Source of the DNA: Winogradskyella alexanderae
GTDB lineage: Bacteria; Bacteroidota; Bacteroidia; Flavobacteriales; Flavobacteriaceae
DNA length: 64,000 nucleotides
Assembly (NCBI RefSeq): GCF_020166335.1
Contig: NZ_JAIUJR010000007.1
Coordinates: 124,001 to 188,000, forward strand
Direction of reading: 5' to 3'
Part shown: one piece after another, positions 34,913-43,590 of the stretch
How the letters are laid out: each line of letters starts with the position of its first letter
Numbering within the stretch: the stretch's first letter is position 1
Notes under the pieces: generated by a model
What the model saw: the letters and a program-made list of their open reading frames with translations, nothing else
Databases searched by the model: none
What the model was told of the DNA's origin: nothing
Translations under genes and position numbers: made by a program

Positions 34913-35863
34913 ATGAAAACCAAGCTCACCGAATTACTTAACATAAAATATCCAATCATTCAGGCTCCAATGTTTTTAGTGTCTAATGTTGCAATGGTTT
35001 CAGAAGCGATGAGCTCGGGAATCGCAGGTTGTATTCCGGCATTAAATTATAGAACACTTGATGAATTGCGAAATGCCATAAGATCATTAAAAGATAATAA
35101 GGTAGAAGGAGGGTCCTATGGTTTTAATTTAATTGTGAACAAGTCCAATGTAAAGTATAAAGGACAACTGGAAGTACTATGTGAAGAAGGGTGTGATTTT
35201 ATTATTACTTCACTTGGAAGTCCTGAAGAAACAATTAGACAAGCTCATAAAGCAGGTATAAAAGTCTTTTGTGATGTTACAGACTTGAAGTTTGCAAGAA
35301 AAGTTGAGGATTTGGGAGCCGATGCACTTATTGCCGTGAATAATGAAGCTGGAGGGCATAGAGGCAATTTATCACCAGAAGAATTAATAAGGCAATTAAA
35401 AGATAATTGTAGTATACCCGTTATTTCTGCAGGGGGAGTAGGCTGCAAAGCAGATATTGACGAAATGATAAGTTATGGAGCAGAAGGTGTATCTGTTGGA
35501 AGTCCTTTCATTGCATCTGTAGAAGCCAATGTAACAGAAGAATATAAACAAGCCTGTGTTAATTATGGCGCTAATGATATTGTTGTGACAGAACGTATAT
35601 CTGGTACGCCTTGTACGGTAATTAACACACCTTATGTTCAAAAAATAGGAACAAAGGCCACCTGGATAGAGAATTTATTTAATAAAAACAGAAAGCTTAA
35701 AAAATGGGTTAAGATGATTCGCTTTTCAATAGGAATGAAGGCAACAGAAAAAGCCGCCAAGAAGGCTACCTACAAAACAGTTTGGGTTGCAGGTCCAAGT
35801 ATAGAGCACACTAATGCTATTCTACCCACTAAGAAAATAATTGAGCGCTTAATCACCAATTGA
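34913..35863 (+). CDS. Nitronate monooxygenase-like FMN protein
   Basis: 316 residues, a TIM-barrel FMN protein of the 2-nitropropane dioxygenase/nitronate monooxygenase family. Motifs: YPIIQAPMFLVSNVAMVSEA at the N-terminus, VNNEAGGHRGNLSPEEL around residue 144, PVISAGGVGCKADI and GAEGVSVGSPFIASVEA for phosphate binding. The family includes nitronate oxidases, enoyl-ACP reductase FabK and quinone reductases, so the activity is only approximate. Its 3' end overlaps the convergent gene by 15 bases. A palindrome sits over its promoter. Confidence 0.85.
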   Translation: MKTKLTELLNIKYPIIQAPMFLVSNVAMVSEAMSSGIAGCIPALNYRTLDELRNAIRSLKDNKVEGGSYGFNLIVNKSNVKYKGQLEVLCEEGCDFIITSLGSPEETIRQAHKAGIKVFCDVTDLKFARKVEDLGADALIAVNNEAGGHRGNLSPEELIRQLKDNCSIPVISAGGVGCKADIDEMISYGAEGVSVGSPFIASVEANVTEEYKQACVNYGANDIVVTERISGTPCTVINTPYVQKIGTKATWIENLFNKNRKLKKWVKMIRFSIGMKATEKAAKKATYKTVWVAGPSIEHTNAILPTKKIIERLITN

Positions 35864-36208
35864 TTTTGCAAGAGCTCGTTTTTTCTTTTTTCTTTTACCT
35901 GTAAAAATATTAATCGTATAGCTTGCCACTAGGCCACCAGAAAAAGTTGCTACAGCCTCACCAGTGTCAAACCTTCCATCTATAATATAACCATCATATA
36001 CTTCTTTGGCCAAACCAACAAAACCAGCTGTTGCCAAGCTAAACCAAAATGCTTTTTTCTTATTTTGAGTTTTGTTATATACGATTGTATAAGTAGCTCC
36101 TGAAATAACTGCACCAACTCCAAAATGGGCCATATCATCCGATGAAATAAATTGCGCATGTATTGTATTAATAAAAGCAAGAGAAATAATTGAGACAAAG
36201 ATTTTCAT
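35849..36208 (-). CDS. YfiM-like small secreted or outer-membrane protein
   Basis: 119 residues. A signal peptide (about 1-18, ending INTIHAQ) is followed by DDMAHFGVGAVISGATYTIV and GLAKEVYDGYI with an acidic pair and a Gly-rich helix GEAVATFSGGLVASY. The D-x-x-H-F and K-E-x-Y-D motifs are those of the YfiM/DUF2279 type of small envelope proteins. Function is not known. The C-terminus is very basic. Confidence 0.65.
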   Translation of the reverse strand: MKIFVSIISLAFINTIHAQFISSDDMAHFGVGAVISGATYTIVYNKTQNKKKAFWFSLATAGFVGLAKEVYDGYIIDGRFDTGEAVATFSGGLVASYTINIFTGKRKKKKRALAKSIGD

Positions 36209-36292
36209 TGATTGAATGTTAGGTTTTCAATGTATAAGAAATATGATTGTTTCAAGAGTTTTATCGCTAATTCGCAGGATATATCGGTGGAA

Positions 36293-36313
36293 TTAAAATT
36301 GTAACAATTTTAA
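36293..36313. promoter_or_regulatory. AT-rich inverted repeat upstream of YtxH gene
   Basis: TTAAAATTG-TAA-CAATTTTAA is a perfect nine-base inverted repeat about 50 bases before the ATG at 36364. Its base composition makes chance more likely than for the other palindromes. Confidence 0.3.
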
Positions 36314-36363
36314 GTAATGTTCTACCAATAAGTAAAATAAGGTTTAATTTAACGAGAGAAATT

Positions 36364-36687
36364 ATGATTCAGGTAAAAGGAGCATTAGTATTAGGCACAA
36401 TAATTGGCGCAGTTGCTGGTGTTTTATTAGCACCGGATAAGGGAAGTGTTACGAGAGATTATCTTAAAAAAGAGGGTAAGGAAATTAAAGATAAACTGGT
36501 AGTCGACTTCAATGAGGTTAAGGACGATTTGTCTAAAGCAACAAAATCTGGTAAAAATAAGTTTAAAGAAGATGTTAGAGACTTTGCGTCTAAAGCTAGT
36601 TATAAAACAGAAGAAGCTATTACCTATTTAGAAAAGCAGTTGGCCTTATTAAAGGAAAAAAATAAAAGTTATCAAAACCCAATTTAA
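36364..36687 (+). CDS. YtxH-domain small membrane protein
   Basis: 107 residues. A Gly/Ala-rich membrane segment (GALVLGTIIGAVAGVLLAP) is followed by a Lys/Asp-rich helical tail of about 80 residues, the standard plan of YtxH (gas-vesicle-like) proteins, which are general-stress proteins in several bacteria. The gene is isolated and its stop overlaps the convergent acetyltransferase gene by four bases. Confidence 0.85.
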   Translation: MIQVKGALVLGTIIGAVAGVLLAPDKGSVTRDYLKKEGKEIKDKLVVDFNEVKDDLSKATKSGKNKFKEDVRDFASKASYKTEEAITYLEKQLALLKEKNKSYQNPI

Positions 36688-37256
36688 AGACTTTGAACAA
36701 GCCTCTTTTTTATTGTTGGCCATTCACTTTTTAGTATTCCATAGCAACAGGTATTACGTCTATATCCATCAACCATGAGGATGTTTTTGCGTAAAGTTCC
36801 TTCAAGTTTTGCACCGATTTTTTCAACGGCGCGTCTCGATTTTGAATTTCGTTCGTCAATTCTAAACTCAACTTTTTCAAAACCCATAGTTTCAAAAGCG
36901 TGTTGAAGCATCAGAAACTTCATATTTGTGTTTAAACCAGTACCTTGAAATTTTTTGCCAATCCAGGTCCATCCTATATGTAAAACCCTGTTCTTGTGAT
37001 CAATATTTCCGAATCTAGTGGAACCAGCATAAGATTTCATTTTTTTATCATAGATAATGAACGGAATAATCGTTTTATGGTAATAACCGTTAACCGCAAG
37101 TTCAACATAAGATCTTAATTTTTCTGTAGTTAATATGTCTGATGGCGAATAATATATTAGCTTCTTTTCCTTCGCTATGTTTTTTAAATTTAAGTAGTTG
37201 CTCAAATCTAATAAACTCAGTTTAACACGTTCATTTTCTAATAAAGGCATACTCAT
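36684..37256 (-). CDS. GNAT-family N-acetyltransferase (RimJ/RimL type)
   Basis: 190 residues with the RimJ/RimL plan: LLENERVKLSLLDLSNYLNL at the start, the acetyl-CoA region GWTWIGKKFQGTGLNTNMK (about 102) and the closing VEFRIDERNSKSRRAVEKIG and GAKLEGTLRKN. Substrate unknown; relatives acetylate ribosomal or other proteins, or small molecules. A second ATG two codons in is an equally possible start. The gene overlaps the upstream hydrolase by four bases. Confidence 0.88.
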   Translation of the reverse strand: MSMPLLENERVKLSLLDLSNYLNLKNIAKEKKLIYYSPSDILTTEKLRSYVELAVNGYYHKTIIPFIIYDKKMKSYAGSTRFGNIDHKNRVLHIGWTWIGKKFQGTGLNTNMKFLMLQHAFETMGFEKVEFRIDERNSKSRRAVEKIGAKLEGTLRKNILMVDGYRRNTCCYGILKSEWPTIKKRLVQSL

Positions 37257-37891
37257 CCTATTGCATTTATAAGGTCAATATTTACAATGTGTTTGCCCTT
37301 AAAAGGTTTTACATGCAATTTGTCATGGAATAATTTCTTTGCCTTTGCTGTTTCTTCTTTTATCCTATCGTCATTTAAATACTCATCCATTGTACCATAA
37401 ACCAACAATACATTCGTGTTTTTATTTAAATAACTATAGTCTTCAGGATTCAATTCTTTAGGTATGCCACCTGAGTGTATAATCAATGTGTCACATTGTA
37501 TCTTTCGTTTTGCGAGATAGCGTAAAGCAACACTGACTCCCTGGGAATATCCTAAAACGATCAATTTATGATTTGAAGGCAGTTTTTCATTGTCAAGAAT
37601 TGCATCGAAATAATTTATGATGTTTTTCATACCGGATTTGGTATTGTCTCGAGTTAACCAATTGGCTCCTACATGCATTTTTGGTTGTTGATAATACTTG
37701 CTCGGAGCCTGTGGTGCTATAATGTAATTTTCTTCTGGATTGAGATCTTTAAAATACTTTAAAAAATATCTGCTCAAATAACCCATACCATGACAAACAA
37801 ACCAGATATTTTTTGTCGTTTCGCTCAAGGTGTTTAATGTGGAATAAGAATTATTGGCTTGGTAGCTTATTTCTTTTTCGTAAGAATTCAT
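37253..37891 (-). CDS. Alpha/beta hydrolase, phospholipase/carboxylesterase type
   Basis: 212 residues from ATG 37891; the frame is open to 37942, but that would run into the promoter of the divergent gene. The nucleophile elbow is LGYSQGVSVAL, the oxyanion motif FVCHGMGYLSRY, the acid LVYGTMDEYL, and the final histidine GKHIVNI. The fold matches YpfH-like and other serine esterases. Despite lying beside menaquinone genes it lacks typical MenH motifs, so I do not call it that. Confidence 0.8.
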   Translation of the reverse strand: MNSYEKEISYQANNSYSTLNTLSETTKNIWFVCHGMGYLSRYFLKYFKDLNPEENYIIAPQAPSKYYQQPKMHVGANWLTRDNTKSGMKNIINYFDAILDNEKLPSNHKLIVLGYSQGVSVALRYLAKRKIQCDTLIIHSGGIPKELNPEDYSYLNKNTNVLLVYGTMDEYLNDDRIKEETAKAKKLFHDKLHVKPFKGKHIVNIDLINAIG

Positions 37892-37900
37892 TATTCTAAG

Positions 37901-37908
37901 TATCTTTG
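37901..37908 (+). promoter_or_regulatory. -7 promoter element of the thioesterase-men operon
   Basis: TATCTTTG fits TAnnTTTG and is 28 bases before the ATG at 37937. It lies in the 45-base gap between the divergent genes. Confidence 0.6.
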
Positions 37909-37936
37909 CAATCGACTTTAAAAATAACCATTTTCT

Positions 37937-38362
37937 ATGCAACTTTCTAAAGAAGACTTTCTGAAAAAAGCTAACACAATTTGCAAAAACACCTTGATGG
38001 AAACCTTAGAAATCGAGATGATTGACTATGGAAGAGATTACCTTGTTGCTAGAATGCCTGTTACACCGAAGGTACATCAACCAGATGGCGTATTACATGG
38101 TGGCGCAACCGCTGCACTTGCTGAAAGTGTTGGTAGCTTTGCTTCTCATGTATTTATTGATGTAGAGAAATATTTTGTAAGAGGATTAGAAATAACTGCT
38201 AATCATTTAAAAAGTGTCAAATCTGGATTTGTTTATGCAAAGGCAACTTTTATTCATAAAGGGAGGACTACCCAATTGTTAGATATAAGGATAACAGATG
38301 AAAAAGACAATTTAATTTCCGTCTGTAGATTATCTACTATATCGCTACCCAAAACAAGCTAG
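37937..38362 (+). CDS. PaaI-type hotdog thioesterase, candidate DHNA-CoA thioesterase
   Basis: 141 residues. The hotdog active-site motif HQPDGVLHGGATAALAESVG contains the HGG and acidic residue of PaaI/MenI-like thioesterases. As it begins the run that carries menF one base downstream and menD beyond, it is a good candidate for hydrolysis of 1,4-dihydroxy-2-naphthoyl-CoA, the step between MenB and MenA. This is inference from context; substrate specificity is not readable. Confidence 0.82.
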   Translation: MQLSKEDFLKKANTICKNTLMETLEIEMIDYGRDYLVARMPVTPKVHQPDGVLHGGATAALAESVGSFASHVFIDVEKYFVRGLEITANHLKSVKSGFVYAKATFIHKGRTTQLLDIRITDEKDNLISVCRLSTISLPKTS

Positions 38363-38363
38363 A

Positions 38364-39488
38364 ATGAATAGAAATTCATTTTTTTCTGTATTAGAGGATC
38401 ATTATCACAAAAAATTACCCTTTGTAGTTTATAGCAGGCCAATAAATACTATCATAAAATGTTGGCTGCAACAAAATGATGAATTGTATACGACAGATTC
38501 TTATGAAGAATCTGGGTTTGTCTTCGCACCTTTTGATTCTAGTATGGATAGCATCCTAATTCCAGTTGAAAAATCTGCTCACTCAATTCTAAATATCAAA
38601 CCTAACGAACAACTACAAGTTCGATTTTCTACAAAAAGGAGTGAACCATTAAACGTAGAAAAAGAAATCCATATTAATCTATTAGCCAAAGGTATATCTG
38701 AAATTAAAAAAGGTAATTTAAATAAAGTAGTTCTATCAAGATTTGAAAAACGTAATATCGAAACAGTAAGACCATTAGAGTTATTTAAACAGCTTTATAA
38801 TACCTATAAAAATGCAATGGTGTATTGCTGGTATCATCCAAAAGTAGGATTATGGCTCGGTGCAACACCTGAATTACTTTTTAAAGTTGTCGGTAATCAC
38901 TTAACAACTATTTCCTTAGCTGGTACCCAACCTTATATTAAAGATGAAGTGCCCAAATGGAAAGCAAAGGAAATTGAAGAACAAAAAATCGTAACGGATT
39001 TCATAGTTGAACAGATTAAAGACTATACATCACATATCAATATATTAGATACCGAAACCGTGAGGGCTGGAAATCTAATTCATATAAAGACACGAATTAA
39101 AAGTAGAATTAATAGTTCATCAAGCCTAAAAAATATTATACAAAATTTGCATCCCACACCAGCGGTATGTGGCAATCCAAAAGAGGCTTCAAAAGCGTTT
39201 ATTTTGGCAAATGAGAACTATAATAGAGAATACTACACAGGATTTTTAGGCGAGCTAAATTTAAAAGATACGCTCAATAGGAACACAAACAAGCAAAATG
39301 TAGAGAACAGCGCATATTCGAGTGTGAAGACCATTTCAAATTTCTATGTCAATTTAAGATGCATGCAGATAAAAGGAGGTGTTGCAAAGATTTATGTCGG
39401 AGGAGGCATAACTAAAGATTCAGTACCTGAAAATGAGTGGCAAGAAACTGTAAATAAAACTAAAACTATCGTTAACGTATTAAGGTAA
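38364..39488 (+). CDS. menF: Isochorismate synthase MenF
   Basis: 374 residues, chorismate-utilising fold. Key motifs: LNKVVLSRFEKR, MVYCWYHPKVGLWLGATPEL, LAGTQPY, LHPTPAVCGNPKEASKAFI and the final GGVAKIYVGGGITKDSVPEN with the Mg-binding glutamate. It converts chorismate to isochorismate, the first step of menaquinone synthesis. The N-terminal third is poorly conserved as usual in Bacteroidota. It starts two bases after the thioesterase gene. Confidence 0.92.
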   Translation: MNRNSFFSVLEDHYHKKLPFVVYSRPINTIIKCWLQQNDELYTTDSYEESGFVFAPFDSSMDSILIPVEKSAHSILNIKPNEQLQVRFSTKRSEPLNVEKEIHINLLAKGISEIKKGNLNKVVLSRFEKRNIETVRPLELFKQLYNTYKNAMVYCWYHPKVGLWLGATPELLFKVVGNHLTTISLAGTQPYIKDEVPKWKAKEIEEQKIVTDFIVEQIKDYTSHINILDTETVRAGNLIHIKTRIKSRINSSSSLKNIIQNLHPTPAVCGNPKEASKAFILANENYNREYYTGFLGELNLKDTLNRNTNKQNVENSAYSSVKTISNFYVNLRCMQIKGGVAKIYVGGGITKDSVPENEWQETVNKTKTIVNVLR

Positions 39489-39503
39489 AACAGCTATAAT
39501 CCT

Positions 39504-39511
39504 TATCTTTG
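39504..39511 (+). promoter_or_regulatory. -7 promoter element of menD
   Basis: TATCTTTG lies seven bases before the menD ATG at 39519. Transcripts from it would have an almost absent leader. Confidence 0.55.
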
Positions 39512-39518
39512 CACGCTG

Positions 39519-41279
39519 ATGAAATATTCCAAGATTCCTTTATCTCAGACCGTTGTTGCATTGTGCCAAATGTATAAAATTGAGCACGTTGTAATTTCGC
39601 CAGGAAGTAGAAACGCACCATTAACCATAGGTTTTTCTTATAATAATAATTTTAAGTGCTATAGTGTAGTTGATGAGCGTTGTGCTGCATTTTTTGCATT
39701 AGGAATTGCACAACAAACTAAAAATCCCGTTGCCCTAGTTTGTACCTCTGGCAGTGCTTTACTTAACTACTTCCCCGCTGTTTCAGAAGCATTTTATAGC
39801 AATATTCCATTAATAGTACTTTCAGCAGACAGACCAAAGCACTTAATTGATATTGGTGATGGACAAACGATAAATCAGCAAAATATTTACGGTGTACATG
39901 TGCATTACAGTACTAATTTAAAATTAGATACAAAAGATGAACTCAATACGCCAAAGGATGGAGAGTTGCCAATTATTAAAAACATTGAAAATAAATTAGA
40001 GCGTTTCCTCGGAATTCAAAAAGATATTCAAACTTATAATGAAACTGAAATTGCAACAGCCTTATCAATTGCAAGGTTAAAATCTGGTCCAGTTCACATA
40101 AACGTTCCTTTCGATGAGCCCTTATATGATACCCTTGATAGCCCAACCATAACTGTAAACCCAGTAGTACTCAAACAAAGGAAAGAAAAAGTTGATGATT
40201 TTGAAATTAAGAGTTGTTTGGATATCTGGCAAAGTTGTAAGCGTAAAATGATTTTAGTTGGTGTATTGTTACCAAATACGGTGGAGGAGAAATTACTCAA
40301 CGAAATTGCAGATGAAGACAGTGTTATTGTATTTACAGAAACAACATCAAATCTAAATCACCCAGATTTTTTTCCAGGTATAGATAAGATTATTGCACCA
40401 TTGGATGATGAAGATTTCAAAAAACTTCAACCCGATTTACTATTGACATTTGGTGGATTAATTGTTTCAAAGAAAATCAAGGCGTTTTTACGAAAGTATA
40501 AACCTGAACATCATTGGCATGTAGGTTTGAACAAAGCCAATGATACATTCTTTTGTCTTAGTAGGCATATTCAACTTTCTCCAAATACATTTTTTGAAGC
40601 CTTTTTGCCAAAGATAACGCACCATCCTAAGAGTGATTATAAACAGTTTTGGTTAGAGATAAGGCAAAGAAGACGAAAGTTGCATAAGGCATATATTAAT
40701 GAAATTGAATTTTCGGACTTTCTGGTTTTTGAAAAATTGCTAAGTACCCTGCCAAAGCAGAGCCAATTGCAGGTTGGAAATAGTTCTGCTATTAGATATA
40801 CACAATTGTTTCAATTAAGAAAAGACATATCTGTTTTTTGTAATCGTGGCACAAGTGGAATTGATGGAAGTACTAGTACTGCTATAGGAGCATCAATTGT
40901 ATCTAAGAACCGAACGACCTTTATAACTGGCGATTTAAGCTTTTTCTATGATAGTAATGCACTTTGGAACGGTTATATACCATCTTCGTTTAGAATTGTG
41001 ATTATAAACAATGAGGGTGGAGGTATCTTCAGGATTCTTCCGGGCCACAAGGATAGCGAAAATTTTGACACTTACTTTGAAACCAAGCACAATTTAAAAG
41101 CTCAGCACTTATGCGAAATGTATGGTTTTGAATATTCTACGGCAAACGATAATGCTTCATTAGACAATGTACTAGATACATTTTATAACAAATCAAATAA
41201 ACCAAAATTGCTAGAGATATTCACTCCTGCTAGATTAAACGACCGGATACTACTCAACTATTTTAAGTTTATTAAATAA
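39519..41279 (+). CDS. menD: SEPHCHC synthase MenD
   Basis: 586 residues, thiamine-diphosphate enzyme. MenD joins isochorismate and 2-oxoglutarate. Motifs: VISPGSRNAPLTIGFSYN at the N-terminus, VCTSGSALLNYFPAVSEA, LSADRPKHLIDIGDGQT and the ThDP region GTSGIDGSTSTAIGAS with TGDLSFFYDSNALW. Length is normal. A near-leaderless promoter lies directly ahead, so it may be made independently of menF. Confidence 0.95.
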   Translation: MKYSKIPLSQTVVALCQMYKIEHVVISPGSRNAPLTIGFSYNNNFKCYSVVDERCAAFFALGIAQQTKNPVALVCTSGSALLNYFPAVSEAFYSNIPLIVLSADRPKHLIDIGDGQTINQQNIYGVHVHYSTNLKLDTKDELNTPKDGELPIIKNIENKLERFLGIQKDIQTYNETEIATALSIARLKSGPVHINVPFDEPLYDTLDSPTITVNPVVLKQRKEKVDDFEIKSCLDIWQSCKRKMILVGVLLPNTVEEKLLNEIADEDSVIVFTETTSNLNHPDFFPGIDKIIAPLDDEDFKKLQPDLLLTFGGLIVSKKIKAFLRKYKPEHHWHVGLNKANDTFFCLSRHIQLSPNTFFEAFLPKITHHPKSDYKQFWLEIRQRRRKLHKAYINEIEFSDFLVFEKLLSTLPKQSQLQVGNSSAIRYTQLFQLRKDISVFCNRGTSGIDGSTSTAIGASIVSKNRTTFITGDLSFFYDSNALWNGYIPSSFRIVIINNEGGGIFRILPGHKDSENFDTYFETKHNLKAQHLCEMYGFEYSTANDNASLDNVLDTFYNKSNKPKLLEIFTPARLNDRILLNYFKFIK

Positions 41280-41315
41280 GATAAATTAAACTTTATAATT
41301 AAAGTGACTTTTAGG

Positions 41316-41335
41316 TTTTTTAGGTGTCTAAAAAA
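41316..41335. other. A/T-rich hairpin after menD
   Basis: TTTTTTAG-GTGT-CTAAAAAA forms a perfect eight-base-pair stem in the menD to DUF2853 gap. The U-rich arm is on the wrong side for a plus-strand terminator, so its role is unclear. Confidence 0.35.
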
Positions 41336-41379
41336 TAGTTAACTTTAAAGAGTAAAAATTTTAATCTAAAACAACAAAA

Positions 41380-41721
41380 ATGAGTAAAAGAGATGACTTA
41401 ATCGCAAAATATGCGGCGGACCTCAAAGACAAGTGTGGAGTAAATCCTGATATGGACTTATTAACTAAGGTGACTGTGGGTTTAGGACCATCAATTTATA
41501 ATGCAGATGCGGCTACAGTTTCTGGTTCTGATGAAAAGGAATTAGCAACTGTAAAAAATAATTTTTTAGTTAAGAAATTAGGTTTAAAAGATAGTGCTGA
41601 TCTGGATAAAGCTATAGATTCTGTAATTGAAACATATGGTCGTTCAAATAGAAATAAATACAGAGCTGTTATTTATTATTTATTAACTAAGCATTTTAAG
41701 AAAGAATCTGTATATAAATAA
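41380..41721 (+). CDS. DUF2853 family protein
   Basis: 113 residues, cytoplasmic, mostly helical, matching the DUF2853 family: RDDLIAKYAADLKDKCGVNP, LLTKVTVGLGPSIYNADAAT and YRAVIYYLLTKHF. Members are short stand-alone proteins without a known activity, widespread in Bacteroidota and Proteobacteria. It has its own 5' gap and its own terminator, so it appears to be a single-gene unit inside the menaquinone region. Confidence 0.88.
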   Translation: MSKRDDLIAKYAADLKDKCGVNPDMDLLTKVTVGLGPSIYNADAATVSGSDEKELATVKNNFLVKKLGLKDSADLDKAIDSVIETYGRSNRNKYRAVIYYLLTKHFKKESVYK

Positions 41722-41741
41722 TTCAGAAATTAAATAAAACT

Positions 41742-41774
41742 AAAAGCGTCATAATTACCATTGTGGCGCTTTTT
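41742..41774 (+). terminator. Rho-independent terminator of the DUF2853 gene
   Basis: AAAAGCGTC and GGCGCTTTT pair over nine positions (one G-T) around a 14-base loop and end in a T run, 20 bases after the stop. Confidence 0.75.
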
Positions 41775-41790
41775 GTTGTCTTTTAATATA

Positions 41791-41798
41791 TACCTTTG
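41791..41798 (+). promoter_or_regulatory. -7 promoter element of the S1-domain gene
   Basis: TACCTTTG lies only four bases before the ATG at 41803, so the transcript is expected to be leaderless. It also shows that the frame extension to 41761 is not used. Confidence 0.6.
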
Positions 41799-41802
41799 TG
41801 GA

Positions 41803-42633
41803 ATGATTGTACTTGGCCAATATAATACCTTAGAAATACTTAGAGACACCAATCCTGGTCTGTTTTTAGGAGATGAGGAAGGCAATGAGGTATTGTTGCC
41901 TAATAGATATGTTCCAAAAGAATTTGAAATTGGAGAAAAGATTAAAGTATTTGTTTATTTAGATAATGAAGAAAGGCCCGTTGCTACAACAGATAAACCA
42001 TATATAACTAAAGGCGATTTTGCTTTGTTAAGATGTAATCAGGTGACTAAATTCGGTGCATTTTTAGATTGGGGTTTGGTCAAGGAATTATTTTGTCCAT
42101 TTAAAGAACAAGCCTTCAAGATGAAAGTAGGAGGCTGGTACTTAGTTCATTGTTATTTGGATGAAGAAACGGGGCGCCTTGTGGCCTCTAGCAAAACAAA
42201 CAGATTTTTAGACAATAAAGAACTCACAGTATCCAGATTTGATGAGGTAAATTTAATTGTATCTCATCCTTCTGAAATAGGTATGAATGTAATTGTCAAT
42301 AAAAAACACTTGGGGCTTGTATTTAAGGATGATATTTTTAAGGATATTAGTGTTGGAGATAAACTCAAGGGAATTGTAAAAAAAATACGAACAGACAATA
42401 AAATTGATATTTCACTGAGTCAAATAGGTTATAGAAATATAGAGCCAAATGCTCAGTTGATTCTAAATGAACTTAATGATAATAGTGGCTTTTTACCTCT
42501 GCATGATAAATCCAGTCCTAACGCTATTAAAGCACAGCTTCAAATGAGTAAAAAAAGTTTTAAAAAGGCCATTGGGAGTTTGTACAAAGAGCGAAAAATA
42601 GACATTAAATCAGACGGTATTTATTTAAAGTAG
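41803..42633 (+). CDS. CvfB-like S1 RNA-binding protein
   Basis: 276 residues from ATG 41803 (MIVLGQYNTLEILRDTNPG). Three or four OB/S1-like modules: GLFLGDEEGNEVLLPNRYVP, then FGAFLDWGLVKELFCPFKEQ (about 85), then VGDKLKGIVKKIRTDNKIDI (about 185), with a C-terminal winged-helix part (SKKSFKKAIGSLYKERKI). This is the architecture of CvfB/YitL, which affects RNA stability and virulence in Gram-positive bacteria. The target in this organism is unknown. Confidence 0.9.
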   Translation: MIVLGQYNTLEILRDTNPGLFLGDEEGNEVLLPNRYVPKEFEIGEKIKVFVYLDNEERPVATTDKPYITKGDFALLRCNQVTKFGAFLDWGLVKELFCPFKEQAFKMKVGGWYLVHCYLDEETGRLVASSKTNRFLDNKELTVSRFDEVNLIVSHPSEIGMNVIVNKKHLGLVFKDDIFKDISVGDKLKGIVKKIRTDNKIDISLSQIGYRNIEPNAQLILNELNDNSGFLPLHDKSSPNAIKAQLQMSKKSFKKAIGSLYKERKIDIKSDGIYLK

Positions 42634-42680
42634 TCTATTTAAAAACTCAGACTCCAAGACATTGAATCCTTAAACAGATG

Positions 42681-42714
42681 TTGCTACAGCATTGTGATTT
42701 ATTCATTATTTTTG
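42681..42714 (+). promoter_or_regulatory. Promoter of menB-menA
   Basis: TTG at 42681 and TATTTTTG at 42707-42714 with a 23-base spacer match the flavobacterial promoter. The menB ATG is 20 bases further on. Confidence 0.6.
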
Positions 42715-42734
42715 CAAACAAATTGTGAGAAAAG

Positions 42735-43574
42735 ATGAGCCATATCAATTGGAAGATTGCAAAAGAGTATGAGGATATTACCTATAAAAAGTTTAATGGT
42801 GTAGCTAGAATTGCCTTTAACAGACCCAATGTTAGAAATGCCTTCAGACCAAAAACAACATCTGAATTATATGATGCATTTTACGATGCTAACGAAGATA
42901 CCAGCATTGGAGCCGTCCTATTAAGTGCTGAAGGGCCTTCTACAAAAGACGGTGTTTGGAGTTTTTGTTCTGGTGGAGACCAAAAAGCGCGTGGACACCA
43001 AGGTTATGTGGGTGAAGACGGGTACCACAGATTAAATATTCTAGAAGTACAACGGTTAATAAGATTTATGCCAAAAGCTGTAATTGCAGTGGTACCAGGT
43101 TGGGCAGTTGGTGGAGGACATAGTTTACATGTCGTATGTGACTTAACTTTGGCTAGCAAGGAACACGCTATTTTTAAGCAAACAGATGCAGATGTAACAA
43201 GTTTTGATGGAGGTTATGGTTCTGCGTATTTAGCCAAAATGGTGGGGCAAAAGAAAGCTCGAGAAATCTTTTTCTTAGGCAGAAACTATTCTGCTCAAGA
43301 AGCATTTGAGATGGGTATGGTCAATGCTGTAGTTCCTCATGAAAAGCTTGAGAAAACTGCTTATGAGTGGGCACAAGAAATATTGGCAAAGTCACCAACG
43401 TCGATTAAGATGCTAAAATTTGCTATGAATTTAACCGATGATGGCATGGTAGGTCAACAAGTTTTTGCGGGAGAGGCAACGCGTCTAGCCTACATGACCG
43501 ATGAGGCAAAAGAGGGGAGAGATGCATTTTTAGAAAAAAGGAAACCTAACTTTCCTAAAAAATGGATTCCGTAA
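42735..43574 (+). CDS. menB: 1,4-dihydroxy-2-naphthoyl-CoA synthase MenB
   Basis: 279 residues, crotonase fold. It closes the second ring of the naphthoquinone from o-succinylbenzoyl-CoA. Motifs: ARIAFNRPNVRNAFRPKTTS, WSFCSGGDQKARGHQGYVG, PGWAVGGGHSLHVVCDLTLA and TDADVTSFDGGYGSAYLAK, all typical of MenB rather than other crotonases. It has its own promoter and is followed by menA after 16 bases. Confidence 0.96.
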   Translation: MSHINWKIAKEYEDITYKKFNGVARIAFNRPNVRNAFRPKTTSELYDAFYDANEDTSIGAVLLSAEGPSTKDGVWSFCSGGDQKARGHQGYVGEDGYHRLNILEVQRLIRFMPKAVIAVVPGWAVGGGHSLHVVCDLTLASKEHAIFKQTDADVTSFDGGYGSAYLAKMVGQKKAREIFFLGRNYSAQEAFEMGMVNAVVPHEKLEKTAYEWAQEILAKSPTSIKMLKFAMNLTDDGMVGQQVFAGEATRLAYMTDEAKEGRDAFLEKRKPNFPKKWIP

Positions 43575-43590
43575 TTCTAACAATATTTAA

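Noticed and set aside
37253-37891. MenH (SHCHC synthase)
   Set aside because: The serine hydrolase motifs match short carboxylesterases; MenH-like substrate motifs are not seen and the gene is divergent from the men operon.
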